59,942 bases of DNA from an uncultured Bacteroidia bacterium (GCA_938006875.1 CALLMJ010000025.1:1-59942); one strand, 5' to 3'; counted from the first letter of the stretch, positions 27,638 through 36,956 are shown. Program-made: numbers and translations. The notes: generated by a model from the letters alone, not told the origin.

Positions 27638-28327
27638 ATGAAAAAAATAGCATTTATCGTAACAATATTAAGCCTATTTAGTTTAAAAACTACAGCTCAA
27701 ATCACAGCGGGTAGAATTTATTTAGGCGGAGGTTTAGGTTTCAGCTCTGGTTCAGGCAAAACCACTGTTAAAACCAGTAACTCTACAACGGAAATTAAAG
27801 ATCCTATCAGAACCACTTTTGAAATAGCACCTGGTGCTGGTTACATTTTGTCTGATAAATTTGGCGTTGGATTAAACTTTGGCTTCAATTCTTCTACTAG
27901 TAAAGAAGATAGTACAAATTATAGTGATAAATCCACTTCTTCTTCTTTTTTCGTTAATCCGTATTTCCGTTATTATATGATGTTGGAAGATAATTTTGGA
28001 TTTACGGGTACTTTAAACATTCGTTTAGGCTCTGGTAGAAGTAAAAGCGAAACCACAATTGCAAATATAACTACTACTGTAGAAGGTCCTAAACTAAGCA
28101 GTATGTCAATTGGTATTACCCCTGGAATTATCTATTTCCCTACAAATAAAATTGGTTTAGAGGCAAATATCGGATTTTTAGGTTTTGCATCTAGTACCTC
28201 TAAACAAGAAACAGTTTTTGGTAATTCTGTTGTTACAACTACAAGTACAAACTCTTCTTTTGGTTTGAATGTAGATACATTTACACCAGCTTTTAATGTA
28301 GGTTTCTTTTATTACATAGGAGAATAA
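27638..28327 (+). CDS. Outer membrane beta-barrel protein
   Basis: 229 residues from ATG 27638 with the signal peptide MKKIAFIVTILSLFSLKTTA ending before Q. The mature part alternates short amphipathic strands, many starting with aromatic or glycine residues (IYLGGGLGFSSGSG, FGVGLNFGFNSST, IGLEANIGFLGFASST), separated by Ser/Thr-rich turns, and the protein ends in an aromatic strand (FNVGFFYYIGE). This is the eight-stranded porin-like type common in Bacteroidota. Function is unknown. An intrinsic terminator follows. Confidence 0.82.
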   Translation: MKKIAFIVTILSLFSLKTTAQITAGRIYLGGGLGFSSGSGKTTVKTSNSTTEIKDPIRTTFEIAPGAGYILSDKFGVGLNFGFNSSTSKEDSTNYSDKSTSSSFFVNPYFRYYMMLEDNFGFTGTLNIRLGSGRSKSETTIANITTTVEGPKLSSMSIGITPGIIYFPTNKIGLEANIGFLGFASSTSKQETVFGNSVVTTTSTNSSFGLNVDTFTPAFNVGFFYYIGE

Positions 28328-28352
28328 TTTTTGAAAGAAATTTTTGAAAGAA

Positions 28353-28379
28353 AAGGGGCTTACTAAAGCCTCTTTTTTT
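28353..28379 (+). terminator. Intrinsic terminator after the beta-barrel gene
   Basis: AGGGGCTT (28354-28361) pairs with AAGCCTCT (28366-28373), one G-T pair, followed by a run of seven T. Confidence 0.85.
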
Positions 28380-28388
28380 ATGATTTTT

Positions 28389-28419
28389 TTTGATAATATT
28401 CTCATTTATACTATTTTTG
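28389..28419 (+). promoter_or_regulatory. Promoter of the isomerase-MCE operon
   Basis: TTTG (28389-28392), a spacer of exactly 19 nt, and TATTTTTG (28412-28419) match the Bacteroidota consensus. The ATG at 28427 is 7 nt beyond the box, so the mRNA has almost no leader. Confidence 0.7.
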
Positions 28420-28426
28420 CCATAGT

Positions 28427-29410
28427 ATGAAATCTTTCATTGAAAATTTTTCTAATCAATTAGAAGAAGCCTCAAGTGTTGCATCTCAAATTTCTATTCA
28501 TTTTCCTTCAAAATCATTTAATAATATTACGATTTTAGGATTAGGCGGTTCTGCATTTGGTGCAGAATTGTTGAAAAATTATACAGAAAAATCTTTATCC
28601 ATTCCTATTACTATCATAAGAGATTATTCCATTCCTAAATATATTAATGAAAACTCTTTAGTGATTGCTAGTTCATATTCAGGTAATACCGAAGAAACTT
28701 TATCGGCTCTTCATGAATGTATTCAAGCAAAAGCTTTTATGGTTTGTATTACTTCGGGTGGAAAATTATTAGAAATTGCCAAACAAAATCATTATCCATA
28801 TATCCAATTACCAACGGGTTATCCGCCAAGAACAGCAGCAGGATTTTCTTTTATTTCCAAAGTAACTATACTTTATAAGTTCCATTTAATTCCTGATTTT
28901 CAAGCAGATTTTCAAGAAACCTTAAATTTAATTCAATCTTTCTCTGATTTTGAATCCGTTCGTAAAATAGCCCAAAATTTTTATCAAACTATACCTGTAA
29001 TTTATAGCTCGCCTGCAAATGAATCTGTTTCTATACGATTAAGACAACAAATACAAGAAAATTCTAAACAACTTTGTTGGCACCATGTCATACCAGAAAT
29101 GAATCATAATGAATTGGTGGGTTGGGAATTGCCTCTTTTTGCTTTTGAAAAAACTCATGTTCTATTGATTAGAAGTAATCATGACCATCAAAGAATTCAA
29201 TATCGTTTAGATTTTGTAAAACAAAAATTAGAATCCAAAGGAGTAAAAGTTTCTGAAATTTATCTAAAAGGAAATTCAAAAATGGCTCAATTAATATATG
29301 GACTTTATTTTTCTGATTGGGTTTCTTACGAACTTGCTTTATTAAACCAAGTTGATCCTACGCCCGTTACGGTGATTGATGAACTGAAAAATAGCCTTGC
29401 GGCTAAATGA
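28427..29410 (+). CDS. Bifunctional phosphoglucose/phosphomannose isomerase, SIS type
   Basis: 327 residues with two SIS domains. ITILGLGGSAFGAELLKNY and the phosphate-binding SSYSGNTEETLSAL lie in the first; PTGYPPRTAAGFSF and EMNHNELVGWELPLF are hallmarks of the archaeal/Bacteroidota PGI/PMI family. It interconverts glucose-6-P or mannose-6-P with fructose-6-P. It overlaps the next gene by 4 nt (ATGA). Confidence 0.88.
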   Translation: MKSFIENFSNQLEEASSVASQISIHFPSKSFNNITILGLGGSAFGAELLKNYTEKSLSIPITIIRDYSIPKYINENSLVIASSYSGNTEETLSALHECIQAKAFMVCITSGGKLLEIAKQNHYPYIQLPTGYPPRTAAGFSFISKVTILYKFHLIPDFQADFQETLNLIQSFSDFESVRKIAQNFYQTIPVIYSSPANESVSIRLRQQIQENSKQLCWHHVIPEMNHNELVGWELPLFAFEKTHVLLIRSNHDHQRIQYRLDFVKQKLESKGVKVSEIYLKGNSKMAQLIYGLYFSDWVSYELALLNQVDPTPVTVIDELKNSLAAK

Positions 29411-30342
29411 AAAATTCTTACAAAATTGGATTAGTTTTTTTGGGTAGCATTCTATTGCTCTATTTATTCATAATCTGGGGTACTCAAACTCAACTATTTC
29501 AGTCTAATACTACTAAATATTTTATTGATTTTGAAAATGTAAATGGACTAAAAGTTTCTGACCCTGTTTTGATTCGTGGTTTAGAAGTAGGAAGAGTTGC
29601 TAATATTGAACTTAAAGATGAATTTTGCCGTGTAGAAATTATTTTAAAAAATTCTTATTCTTTAAAAAATCAAACAAAAGCAGAAATTCAAATTCGAGAA
29701 CTTCTTTCTGGTAAACAATTGGTTTTATTTCCTGATGGTAACCAAATTTTACCTAACGGATCTATCATTAAAGGAAGTTCAACTTTTGATTTTTCTTATG
29801 CACTTTCAAAAATGGGTAAACTTATTCAATTTCTTGAACAACAAAATTTTGATTTTCAAAAGTTTAATTTATGGATTCATAAAATTGATACTTTATTTCA
29901 AAATCCTTACTTGTTTCAATTGCCAGAACAACTCTCTCATACTCTTCTACACATTGACCAAATTACTTTACAATTACAACAAAAAAAACTGATTGTTAAA
30001 TTTGATTCTGTTACTACTCAAATTCAAAATTTACTATCTGATTTTTCTCAAACTCAAAAAAAATTAGATGAAATCCTTCTGTCTTCAAAACCTATTGTTG
30101 GGAAAATGGATACTACTTTCAATCAATTAGATAGTGTTCTTATACAAAGTAAGAGTTTATTAACAAAGCTCAATGAAAGTATAGAAAAAATTCAAAATCA
30201 AGAAACAGCAATGAACGCTATGCTTTTTAAAGAGGATTTTTACAAAGATATTCAAAAAACCTTACAAAACTTAAATATTACATTAGATCACATACGCGAA
30301 AAAAGAATACGTGTATTAGCAAAAATATGGGGTAAGGAGTAA
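29407..30342 (+). CDS. MCE-domain (MlaD-like) lipid-transport protein
   Basis: 311 residues. An N-terminal membrane anchor (IGLVFLGSILLLYLFIIWG) is followed by the MCE domain at about 38-115 (FENVNGLKVSDPVLIRGLEV) and a long helical, Gln/Leu-rich region likely forming a tube or coiled coil. Such proteins carry phospholipids across the envelope with an MlaE/MlaF ABC transporter. No permease or ATPase is adjacent, so the partner must be encoded elsewhere. The gene is translationally coupled to the isomerase. Confidence 0.85.
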   Translation: MKNSYKIGLVFLGSILLLYLFIIWGTQTQLFQSNTTKYFIDFENVNGLKVSDPVLIRGLEVGRVANIELKDEFCRVEIILKNSYSLKNQTKAEIQIRELLSGKQLVLFPDGNQILPNGSIIKGSSTFDFSYALSKMGKLIQFLEQQNFDFQKFNLWIHKIDTLFQNPYLFQLPEQLSHTLLHIDQITLQLQQKKLIVKFDSVTTQIQNLLSDFSQTQKKLDEILLSSKPIVGKMDTTFNQLDSVLIQSKSLLTKLNESIEKIQNQETAMNAMLFKEDFYKDIQKTLQNLNITLDHIREKRIRVLAKIWGKE

Positions 30343-30361
30343 TCTACTAATACGTTTATTT

Positions 30362-30805
30362 TTAGCTACTAAAAAACATTTGAGATAAAGCATGAAGATT
30401 TGAAGGCTTTTCTTTTTGAATGTCATCAAAAGAAAGAAATTGAATATCATTTAAAATTTGATTTTCTAGAAAGAGTTCAGGGTCAAAACCTAAAATATAA
30501 TTTTTGTCATCAGTAGTTACTTCAAAAAAAAGTTCTAATGCATGTAAAGGAAGTTGAATAAATTCATGAAAAGTAATAAACTTATTTACTTGAATTTTTA
30601 ATCCGGTTTCTTCTTTAAACTCTCTTTTTAAACATTCTTCAATGGTTTCACCGTAATTTAAACCACCTCCTGGAGGTGCCCATAAATAATCTTCTCCGAG
30701 GTTTAAATGCTTCAAAAATAAAATTTTATTTTCTTTTTTTAAAATTCCGCAAACTCTGATACGAATTTGCTTACCAAAAAAGTTTTCTATGAATTCTTTA
30801 TTCAA
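30362..30805 (-). CDS. Nudix hydrolase
   Basis: 147 residues. The Nudix box is intact: G-x5-E-x7-RE-x2-EE-x-G is read in the segment around GGLNYGETIEECLKREFKEE, followed by TGL. The preceding WAPPGGG turn is typical. Hydrolyses a nucleoside diphosphate linked to an unknown group. It overlaps the upstream RmlD-like gene by 4 nt and is convergent with the MCE gene, with 19 nt between stops. Confidence 0.9.
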   Translation of the reverse strand: MNKEFIENFFGKQIRIRVCGILKKENKILFLKHLNLGEDYLWAPPGGGLNYGETIEECLKREFKEETGLKIQVNKFITFHEFIQLPLHALELFFEVTTDDKNYILGFDPELFLENQILNDIQFLSFDDIQKEKPSNLHALSQMFFSS

Positions 30806-31716
30806 AGTGAAATTTTTTTAAGTTGTTCATCAACAATTTTTAGACCTTCTAAAAATGTACGGGGATTATAACCTAAAATTTGCTGAGCCTTACGGATATT
30901 TAAGCCTGTGATGGGAGGTCTTTTTGCGGGTTGTTTTATAGTATGAGATAAAGTAGGTTTAATGAGTTGAGTATCTAAATTCCAAAATTTTGCAACTTGT
31001 ATAGCAATTTCAAAGATAGTCATTTTATCAGGGCCACCGATATTAAAAATTCCTTCTGCATTTTTTAAAGCCATTAAAATTAATCCTTGGGCTACATCAT
31101 CCGCTAAAGTAGGCGTTCTGAGTTGGTCAATGACTACATTGATGGTTTTATTTTCTTCTAAGGATTTTTTTACCCACAAAACAATATTGGAACGGCTCAT
31201 GTCTTTACTTACACCGTAAACTAAAATGGTTCTAGCAATAGCCCATGAAATTTTACTTTTTATAATTAATTCTTCTGCTTGTAATTTAGAATTTCCATAA
31301 ATAGAAAGTGGGTTAGGCTTTGCTTCTTCATCATAGGGACCATCTGTACCATCAAAAATAAAATCTGTTGATACATGTATCAGTTTAGAAGCATGTTTTT
31401 CACAAGCTTGAATTAAATATTCAACGGAATCTACATTTCCTTTTTGACATTCTAAGGGATTCAATTCACAATAATCCACATTGGTAATGGCTGCACAATG
31501 AATCACTTGCTGGATAGGAAAATTATCAAAAAGATGATTGATTTCGTTTTTTTGAGTAATATCTAAAGGAATATAAATAGCATTTTGGGTTTCTGGAATA
31601 CGTGAAGGACCTTTGCCTGTTGCTATTACTTGAATGGGCTTTTCATTGAATTGTTCAATAATTTTTTGACCCACTAAGCCATTAGCTCCTGTTACTAAAA
31701 GGGTAGATTTTTCCAT
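30802..31716 (-). CDS. SDR-family sugar-nucleotide reductase, RmlD-like
   Basis: 304 residues. The NAD(P) fingerprint TGANGLVGQKII is at the N-terminus, HCAAITNVDYCELNP and the HVSTDFIFDG strand follow, and the active site is SIYGNSKLQAE (Tyr-x3-Lys). The family includes dTDP-4-dehydrorhamnose reductase; the substrate here is not certain because no rmlA/B/C genes are adjacent. It is the first gene of a two-gene minus operon with Nudix, with its own promoter. Confidence 0.85.
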   Translation of the reverse strand: MEKSTLLVTGANGLVGQKIIEQFNEKPIQVIATGKGPSRIPETQNAIYIPLDITQKNEINHLFDNFPIQQVIHCAAITNVDYCELNPLECQKGNVDSVEYLIQACEKHASKLIHVSTDFIFDGTDGPYDEEAKPNPLSIYGNSKLQAEELIIKSKISWAIARTILVYGVSKDMSRSNIVLWVKKSLEENKTINVVIDQLRTPTLADDVAQGLILMALKNAEGIFNIGGPDKMTIFEIAIQVAKFWNLDTQLIKPTLSHTIKQPAKRPPITGLNIRKAQQILGYNPRTFLEGLKIVDEQLKKISL

Positions 31717-31729
31717 TTTTAAATAATGG

Positions 31730-31760
31730 CAAAAATAAAGTTATAAAAGGGTTTTTCAAA
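31730..31760 (-). promoter_or_regulatory. Promoter of the RmlD-like/Nudix operon
   Basis: On the minus strand TTTG (31760-31757), 19-nt spacer, TATTTTTG (31737-31730). The ATG at 31716 lies 13 nt downstream of the box. Confidence 0.7.
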
Positions 31761-31761
31761 A

Positions 31762-32868
31762 TCAATTTATCCAATATTCTTTGCCTGTTTTATCAATATA
31801 ACCTAATTTTCCATTAATTTCAACTAAAGCAATACCATTTTGGAAACTTCTTTTGATTTCATTGTATTTATTGGGGATAATTATTTTGCCTTGTGGATTG
31901 ATAAAACCCCATTTTCCTTTTAATTGAACGGCAGCTAAACCCTCTGAAAAAGGTTTTGCATCTTCAAAATTTTGAGTAGATATTTTATTTCCTTGTTTAT
32001 CAATAAAATTTATATTGCCAGCACTATCTATTTTTGCATAGCCTTCTTTAAATGGATAAACCTCATCAAAAATAGCAGGTATCACTAAATTTCCTTTTTT
32101 ATCAATAGCACCTTGTCTTCTATTAATTTTAACACTCGCAAGTCCTTCATGAAAATTATAAGCCCAATCATAATTAAAGGGTATTGAAGTAAAATCTAAC
32201 TTATCAATGAAACCATATTTACCATTTTTACTTACAGCCGCTAAACCCTCATTAAAACCTTCACCTTTAAAATTATCGTACTTAAATAAATTGACTACTT
32301 CACGACCATTTTTATCAATAAATCCCCATTTCGTACCGATTCTTACCGCTGCATATTCTTCATTAAATGACTTTACCTCATCATATTGAATAGGAATTAC
32401 TTCTTTTCCATTTTTATCTATAAAGCCCCATTTATATCTTTTGCATACAGCAGCTAAACCTTCTTTAAAGGGTTCTATGCATTCATAAATAGGCTGTATA
32501 ATAAATTTACCGGTTTTATCCACCATTCCAATTTTCCCTTGTTTAACAATTGCATAACCATTAATAAATTCGTACGGATTTTCTATTTCAGCATCTAAAT
32601 CATTAGATAAATCCAGTACTTCAAATTCAAAAGATGTGATAGACTCCCCTTCTTTATTTATCATTGCATAAGCGTCATTTTTTTTTACAAAAGCTACATC
32701 TTCGTGAAAAGGCATCACTTCATCATATTTGCATTCAATAACAATTTTTTTGGTTTTATCAGCAAAACCCCATAAATCACCCTTACGAAATGGAATGAGT
32801 TCATGGTTCTGAGCTATTAATTGAAGAAATCCGAAACTTAATACAAATAGTAAAATCTTTTTCATCAT
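31762..32868 (-). CDS. Secreted WG-repeat protein
   Basis: 368 residues with a signal peptide (MKKILLFVLSFGFLQLIAQ). The rest is a chain of about nine WG (KWG) repeats of roughly 35-50 residues, each with a GFIDKNGK-type strand, a following IP-x-Y/F-D-E and an EGLA/A element (examples KWGFIDKNGKEVIPIQYDEV, GKYGFIDKLDFTSIPFNYD). The repeats form an extended beta structure; function is unknown. Abundant in Bacteroidota. Confidence 0.9.
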   Translation of the reverse strand: MMKKILLFVLSFGFLQLIAQNHELIPFRKGDLWGFADKTKKIVIECKYDEVMPFHEDVAFVKKNDAYAMINKEGESITSFEFEVLDLSNDLDAEIENPYEFINGYAIVKQGKIGMVDKTGKFIIQPIYECIEPFKEGLAAVCKRYKWGFIDKNGKEVIPIQYDEVKSFNEEYAAVRIGTKWGFIDKNGREVVNLFKYDNFKGEGFNEGLAAVSKNGKYGFIDKLDFTSIPFNYDWAYNFHEGLASVKINRRQGAIDKKGNLVIPAIFDEVYPFKEGYAKIDSAGNINFIDKQGNKISTQNFEDAKPFSEGLAAVQLKGKWGFINPQGKIIIPNKYNEIKRSFQNGIALVEINGKLGYIDKTGKEYWIN

Positions 32869-32882
32869 AAGTTTATCAATGG

Positions 32883-32912
32883 CAAAATTATTGCCAAAAC
32901 GAATAAATCAAA
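32883..32912 (-). promoter_or_regulatory. Promoter of the WG-repeat gene
   Basis: On the minus strand TTTG (32912-32909), 18-nt spacer, TAATTTTG (32890-32883), 14 nt before the ATG at 32868. Confidence 0.6.
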
Positions 32913-32999
32913 GAATTAATCTTTTGAAATAATCCACAAAATGAATTTTTAGCAATTTTTAAACTTTAGTTTTGTGAAAAATTTATAGAAAAAACTAAA

Positions 33000-33038
33000 A
33001 AAAACCTATACTGCTTTCACAGCATAGGTATTTTTTAT
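33000..33038 (-). terminator. Bidirectional intrinsic terminator
   Basis: ACCTATnCTG (33004-33013) pairs with CAGnATAGGT (33020-33029), flanked by A on one side and T on the other. It lies 26 nt beyond the stop of the lysine transaminase gene, which reads toward it on the minus strand. Confidence 0.8.
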
Positions 33039-33063
33039 CAAGCTCGCTTAAAATGTTGAAAAC

Positions 33064-34404
33064 TTAAATTTTTAATTCCGATAAAACTTCACGCATTACT
33101 TTTATAGCTATATCGATTTCATTTTTTTGCATAATCAGTGCAGGTCTAAAACGAATAGATTTTTCAGCACAACCTAAAAATAAAACTCCTTTGCTCATTC
33201 CTAACTTAATAAATTGATTTCTTAATTCGGAGTTGGGTAAATCAAAAGCACACATAAAACCTCTTCCACGGATATTGGTTACTTTATGTTCTTTAGAAAC
33301 TTCTTGTAATTGTTGAATAAAGTATTCACCTGTTTTTGCTACGTGGTCAATTAAATGGTCATCATGAATAATTTGAAGAATTTGAGAGGCTCTTACCATA
33401 TCTACAAGATTACCACCCCAAGTGGAATTAATTCTTGAAGGAACTCTAAATACGTTCGTTTCAATTTCATCTACTTTTTTTCCTACTAAAATACCACAAA
33501 CTTGCATTTTTTTACCAAAGCAAACGATGTCTGGTCTTGCATTTTCACCGAAATGTTCATGGCACCAAAACTTTCCAGTTAGCCCTACACCCGTTTGAAC
33601 TTCATCATAAATTAACATACATTCATTTTCATCGGCTAAAACACGAAGTTTCTCAAAGAACTCTTTTCTGAAATGATTATCTCCACCTTCACCTTGAATG
33701 GGTTCAATAATAATTGCACAAATTTCATCAGGATTGGATTTAAAAGCCTGTTTAATTTGTTGAATAGCAATATTTTCACGTTTTAATAAATCTTCATAAC
33801 TTTCATCGGAATAAGGAAAAATAATTTTTGGATTAAGGACACGAGGCCAGTCTGTAAATTTAGCAAACAAATTAATTTTTGCAGGGTCTGTATTCGTTAA
33901 AGACATAGTATATCCCGAACGACCATGGAACGCCTCTTTAAAATGCAATACTTTAGTACCGACTTCTTTGGTATATCCTTTTTGGAAGTTTTTTTGTACT
34001 TTCCAATCCATTGCTACTTTCAAGGCATTTTCAACGGCTAATGAACCCCCTGCAATAAAAAAAGCATGAGGTAAATATTCAGGAATGCCAATTTTAGAAA
34101 AAGTATCAACAAATTGTGCGTATTGAGTGGTATAAATATCAGAATTCGAGGGATTCGTTAAAGCAGAAAGTAATAAATTATGTTTAAAACTTTCATCATT
34201 AACCATTTTTGGGTGGTTATAGCCTATTGGCAATGATGCAAAACACGTAAAAAAATCTAATAAAGTTCTCTCATTTTTTGAATCATAAATAAATACACCA
34301 TGACTTTTTTCTAAATCAAGTACTAAATCCCATCCATCTCTTAAAATATGTTTTTTTAAGGTTGCATCTACTTGTTTTGGGCTTATTGAAATTTGATATT
34401 CCAT
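33064..34404 (-). CDS. lat: L-lysine 6-transaminase
   Basis: 446 residues, class III PLP-dependent aminotransferase. Family-specific sequence includes ALTNPSNSDIYTTQYAQFVD, FFIAGGSLAVENALKVAMDW and FHGRSGYTMSLTNTDPAKI; the PLP lysine lies in CFGKKMQVCGILVG after the DEVQTGVGLTGKFW segment. It transfers the epsilon amino group of lysine to 2-oxoglutarate, giving aminoadipate semialdehyde. TAATTTTG at 34428-34421 (minus) is a likely -7 box. It stands alone, so it probably serves lysine catabolism rather than an antibiotic cluster. Confidence 0.93.
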   Translation of the reverse strand: MEYQISISPKQVDATLKKHILRDGWDLVLDLEKSHGVFIYDSKNERTLLDFFTCFASLPIGYNHPKMVNDESFKHNLLLSALTNPSNSDIYTTQYAQFVDTFSKIGIPEYLPHAFFIAGGSLAVENALKVAMDWKVQKNFQKGYTKEVGTKVLHFKEAFHGRSGYTMSLTNTDPAKINLFAKFTDWPRVLNPKIIFPYSDESYEDLLKRENIAIQQIKQAFKSNPDEICAIIIEPIQGEGGDNHFRKEFFEKLRVLADENECMLIYDEVQTGVGLTGKFWCHEHFGENARPDIVCFGKKMQVCGILVGKKVDEIETNVFRVPSRINSTWGGNLVDMVRASQILQIIHDDHLIDHVAKTGEYFIQQLQEVSKEHKVTNIRGRGFMCAFDLPNSELRNQFIKLGMSKGVLFLGCAEKSIRFRPALIMQKNEIDIAIKVMREVLSELKI

Positions 34405-34477
34405 AACAATATGTTTAATGCAAAATTACAAAAAATGGTTTCTTAAAATCACGATTTGAAAAAAATTTTTTATAAAA

Positions 34478-35440
34478 CTAGGGTTTAATTTTTAGTTTAG
34501 CATATACAGGAACATGATCAGAAATTTGACGAATACTTTTTAAATCAGGAAAAACATTAGGAATATCTTGCGTTAAATCTATTCTATAAGACTCCACAAC
34601 CTCAATCCAAGGTCTTTTGCAATAAATATTATCATAATCGTTAGCATATTGCTGACCATTTGCAGGGTCAGGTTGCATTTTCAAAGTAGTTTTAATACGC
34701 CCATTTAAAGCAGGATGACAATCACCTTTTTTTAAAGCTTCAAATGCTGGCGAATTTTGAGCAGTATTAAAATCCCCCATTATCAATATTTTATCATTAG
34801 GGAATAAAGTATGGAGCCTTGCTAAAGCCTGTATTTCTTTTTCTGGACCTTTGGACTTAGGCACTGTATGAATATTCACCAAACTAATCATAGTGGTTAA
34901 ACCATTTCCTTTAATTTCGAATTTTTGGTAGAAAGGCTCACGGTCAATTTCTTCATCTAATTCTTTAATTAAGAAACCTTTTTGTTTGATACTTACATTT
35001 TTAGTTTTGAAAAGAAAAGCATAACGCTCAGTACCAGGACCATTTGTAGGGTCAGAGATTACATAATCCCATTTTGCACCGGTTCTATTGAGTTCATCTA
35101 CTAATCTTGCAATCGCTTGAGCACCTTTGGGTCCTGTAACCACTTCTTGAATAGCCACAATGTCTGCATTCCTTAATTTTTTTGCTATATAAGCAATTTC
35201 ATTATTATCTTTTGAACCTCCAAAATTAGCGATATTCCAAGAAATAATATTAATAGGTATTCCATCATTTTGAATAGGTTTAGATTTTTTTTTGTTATTT
35301 TGAGAATCATACTTTCTCTCTTCCTCTAAATTTACTGAATGAATTTGTTGTTCAATAACATTTTGAATTTGTTTTTGATTTCTTTCAGAACATGACCATA
35401 AAATTATCATCATGCAATAACATAAAAATTTTTTAACCAT
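34478..35440 (-). CDS. Endonuclease/exonuclease/phosphatase-family lipoprotein
   Basis: 320 residues from ATG 35440 with a lipoprotein signal (MVKKFLCYCMMIILWSCSER, lipobox LWSC); an upstream in-frame start at 35488 would bury the signal. The EEP domain is complete: ISWNIANFGG, DIVAIQEVV, ILIMGDFNTAQNSPAF and SDHVPVYAKL, giving the metal-binding Asn, Glu, Asp and Asp-His residues. It probably cleaves phosphodiester bonds (nucleic acid or lipid) in the envelope. Confidence 0.85.
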   Translation of the reverse strand: MVKKFLCYCMMIILWSCSERNQKQIQNVIEQQIHSVNLEEERKYDSQNNKKKSKPIQNDGIPINIISWNIANFGGSKDNNEIAYIAKKLRNADIVAIQEVVTGPKGAQAIARLVDELNRTGAKWDYVISDPTNGPGTERYAFLFKTKNVSIKQKGFLIKELDEEIDREPFYQKFEIKGNGLTTMISLVNIHTVPKSKGPEKEIQALARLHTLFPNDKILIMGDFNTAQNSPAFEALKKGDCHPALNGRIKTTLKMQPDPANGQQYANDYDNIYCKRPWIEVVESYRIDLTQDIPNVFPDLKSIRQISDHVPVYAKLKIKP

Positions 35441-35534
35441 AATATAGCCGATTTGTGCAAACTTAATGAAAAGGATTAAGTTTGTCAAGAATTTCTATGA
35501 AATAGAATTTAGAAAAAATTATTAATAATCCAAA

Positions 35535-35771
35535 CTAAACCAATTTTCCTACAACATTTAGGTTTTCAAACACGTAATCTGTGTGAGGTGCATCTTTAAG
35601 TTCATCGGTTAAATCTTGGCCAGCCCAATGTTCATAATGTTTACCATTTTTCCAGTAACGACTTTTGGTAACATCATAAATGAAACCTTTAAAAGCTATC
35701 CAAATTTCAGGCTTATCGGTTCCATTTCTTAAAGCCAATTGAAAAACAGTATATTGAGGTAAATTTTCCAT
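35535..35771 (-). CDS. Cytochrome b5-like heme/steroid-binding domain protein
   Basis: 78 residues composed of a single cytochrome b5-like domain: FKGFIYDVTKSRYWKNGKHY, EHWAGQDLTDELKDAPHT. Histidines in GKHYEHWAG and DAPHT are candidate ligands. There is no anchor or signal peptide. The gene starts one base after the obgE stop and is probably cotranscribed with it. Redox partner unknown. Confidence 0.8.
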   Translation of the reverse strand: MENLPQYTVFQLALRNGTDKPEIWIAFKGFIYDVTKSRYWKNGKHYEHWAGQDLTDELKDAPHTDYVFENLNVVGKLV

Positions 35772-35772
35772 T

Positions 35773-36753
35773 TTATTGATTAATTAGTTTCCACAATTGG
35801 TCTTTAAGTTCTTCCAAATTATCTTGGGTAACAGAAGAAATAAAAATAGCATCAGGAAATTTTTTCTTTAATTTTTTTAACGTTTTATCATCTACTAAGT
35901 CGCATTTAGAAATAGCAACTAAATGGTTTTTAAAGTCTAGTTCCTCGTTGTATTGATGAAGTTCATTTTTGAGAATTTTAAGTTCCTTTGATGGATTTTC
36001 GGAGTTTGCGGGAATTAAAAATAGAAGCACTGCATTTCTTTCAATGTGTCTAAGGAATTGTAATCCGAGACCTTTTCCTTTATGTGCGCCTTCAATAATA
36101 CCGGGGATATCAGCGATAGCAAAAGAATGAAAATCTTTATATTTTACTATTCCTAAATTAGGCACCAAAGTAGTAAAAGGATAATCAGCAATCTCAGGTT
36201 TTGCGGAAGTTAAAACGGAAAGTAAAGTAGATTTACCTGCATTAGGAAACCCTACTAATCCAACATCTGCAAGAACTTTAAGTTCTAAAATAATTTTACG
36301 TTCTTTGGCAGCTTCTCCTTTAATAGCAAAATCAGGAGTTTGATTGGTGGAAGAACGAAAATGCCAATTTCCAAGCCCTCCACGCCCACCTTCAACAATA
36401 ACAATTTCTTGTTGGTCTTCTAAAATTTCGCCAATAATTTCTTCCGTATCTGCATCATAAATAATTGTCCCTAAAGGAACTTCCAAAATTTCATCTTTAC
36501 CGGATTTACCTTTTCTTTTAGCACCTTCACCATTTTTACCGTTCTCTGCTTGGATAAACTTTCTATATCTTAAATCCAAAAGTGTCCACATTTGAGAATT
36601 TCCTTTTGCAATGATGGAACCACCTTTTCCTCCATCACCACCATCGGGTCCACCCTTTTCCACAAATTTTTCTCTTCTCCATGAAACAACCCCATCTCCT
36701 CCTTTACCAGAGGTTAAGTATAAAATTACATGGTCAACAAAAGGACTTTTCAT
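35773..36753 (-). CDS. obgE: Obg-family GTPase, ribosome assembly
   Basis: 326 residues. The glycine-rich Obg fold (GGKGGSIIAKG, GGRGGLGNWHF) spans about 1-157, followed by the G domain with VGFPNAGKSTLLSVLTSAKP, ADIPGIIEGAHKGKGLG and ISKCDLVDD. There is no C-terminal OCT domain. It acts in large-subunit assembly and stringent control. A -7 box TATATTTG (36768-36761, minus) is 7 nt before the ATG. Transcribed divergently from recN with repeat copy B between them. Confidence 0.95.
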   Translation of the reverse strand: MKSPFVDHVILYLTSGKGGDGVVSWRREKFVEKGGPDGGDGGKGGSIIAKGNSQMWTLLDLRYRKFIQAENGKNGEGAKRKGKSGKDEILEVPLGTIIYDADTEEIIGEILEDQQEIVIVEGGRGGLGNWHFRSSTNQTPDFAIKGEAAKERKIILELKVLADVGLVGFPNAGKSTLLSVLTSAKPEIADYPFTTLVPNLGIVKYKDFHSFAIADIPGIIEGAHKGKGLGLQFLRHIERNAVLLFLIPANSENPSKELKILKNELHQYNEELDFKNHLVAISKCDLVDDKTLKKLKKKFPDAIFISSVTQDNLEELKDQLWKLINQ

Positions 36754-36839
36754 TTGACTGCAAATATAATAGATTTCTTCTGTATTAGTATAAAACCCAG
36801 CTTATGTTCTTATGTATGTTTATACGAGAAGGATTCGGA

Positions 36840-36956
36840 GGGCACAAAGTGTCAAAAGATTGTGCTCATCGAAATATTGAAACGAATTGAAAGACGCTTC
36901 AGCAAGCTCAGTGTAAACGTAGCAACCCAACTCGAAGCGAATCAAGGGGCACGCCC
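36840..36956 (-). repeat. Dispersed repeat, copy B
   Basis: Read on the minus strand it starts GGGCGTGCCC (36956-36947) and ends GTGCCC (36845-36840). It shares GCTACGTTTACA with copy A and CACTGAGCTTGC with copy C. It fills most of the 271-bp space between the divergent obgE and recN genes. A short open frame through it (36730-37008) is not considered a gene. Confidence 0.75.

Noticed and set aside
32207-32389. 60-codon plus-strand frame within the WG-repeat gene
   Set aside because: Antisense shadow of repetitive coding sequence.
33064-34404. Lysine transaminase as part of a beta-lactam biosynthesis cluster
   Set aside because: No ACV synthetase, IPNS or piperideine carboxylate dehydrogenase gene is nearby; neighbours are unrelated.
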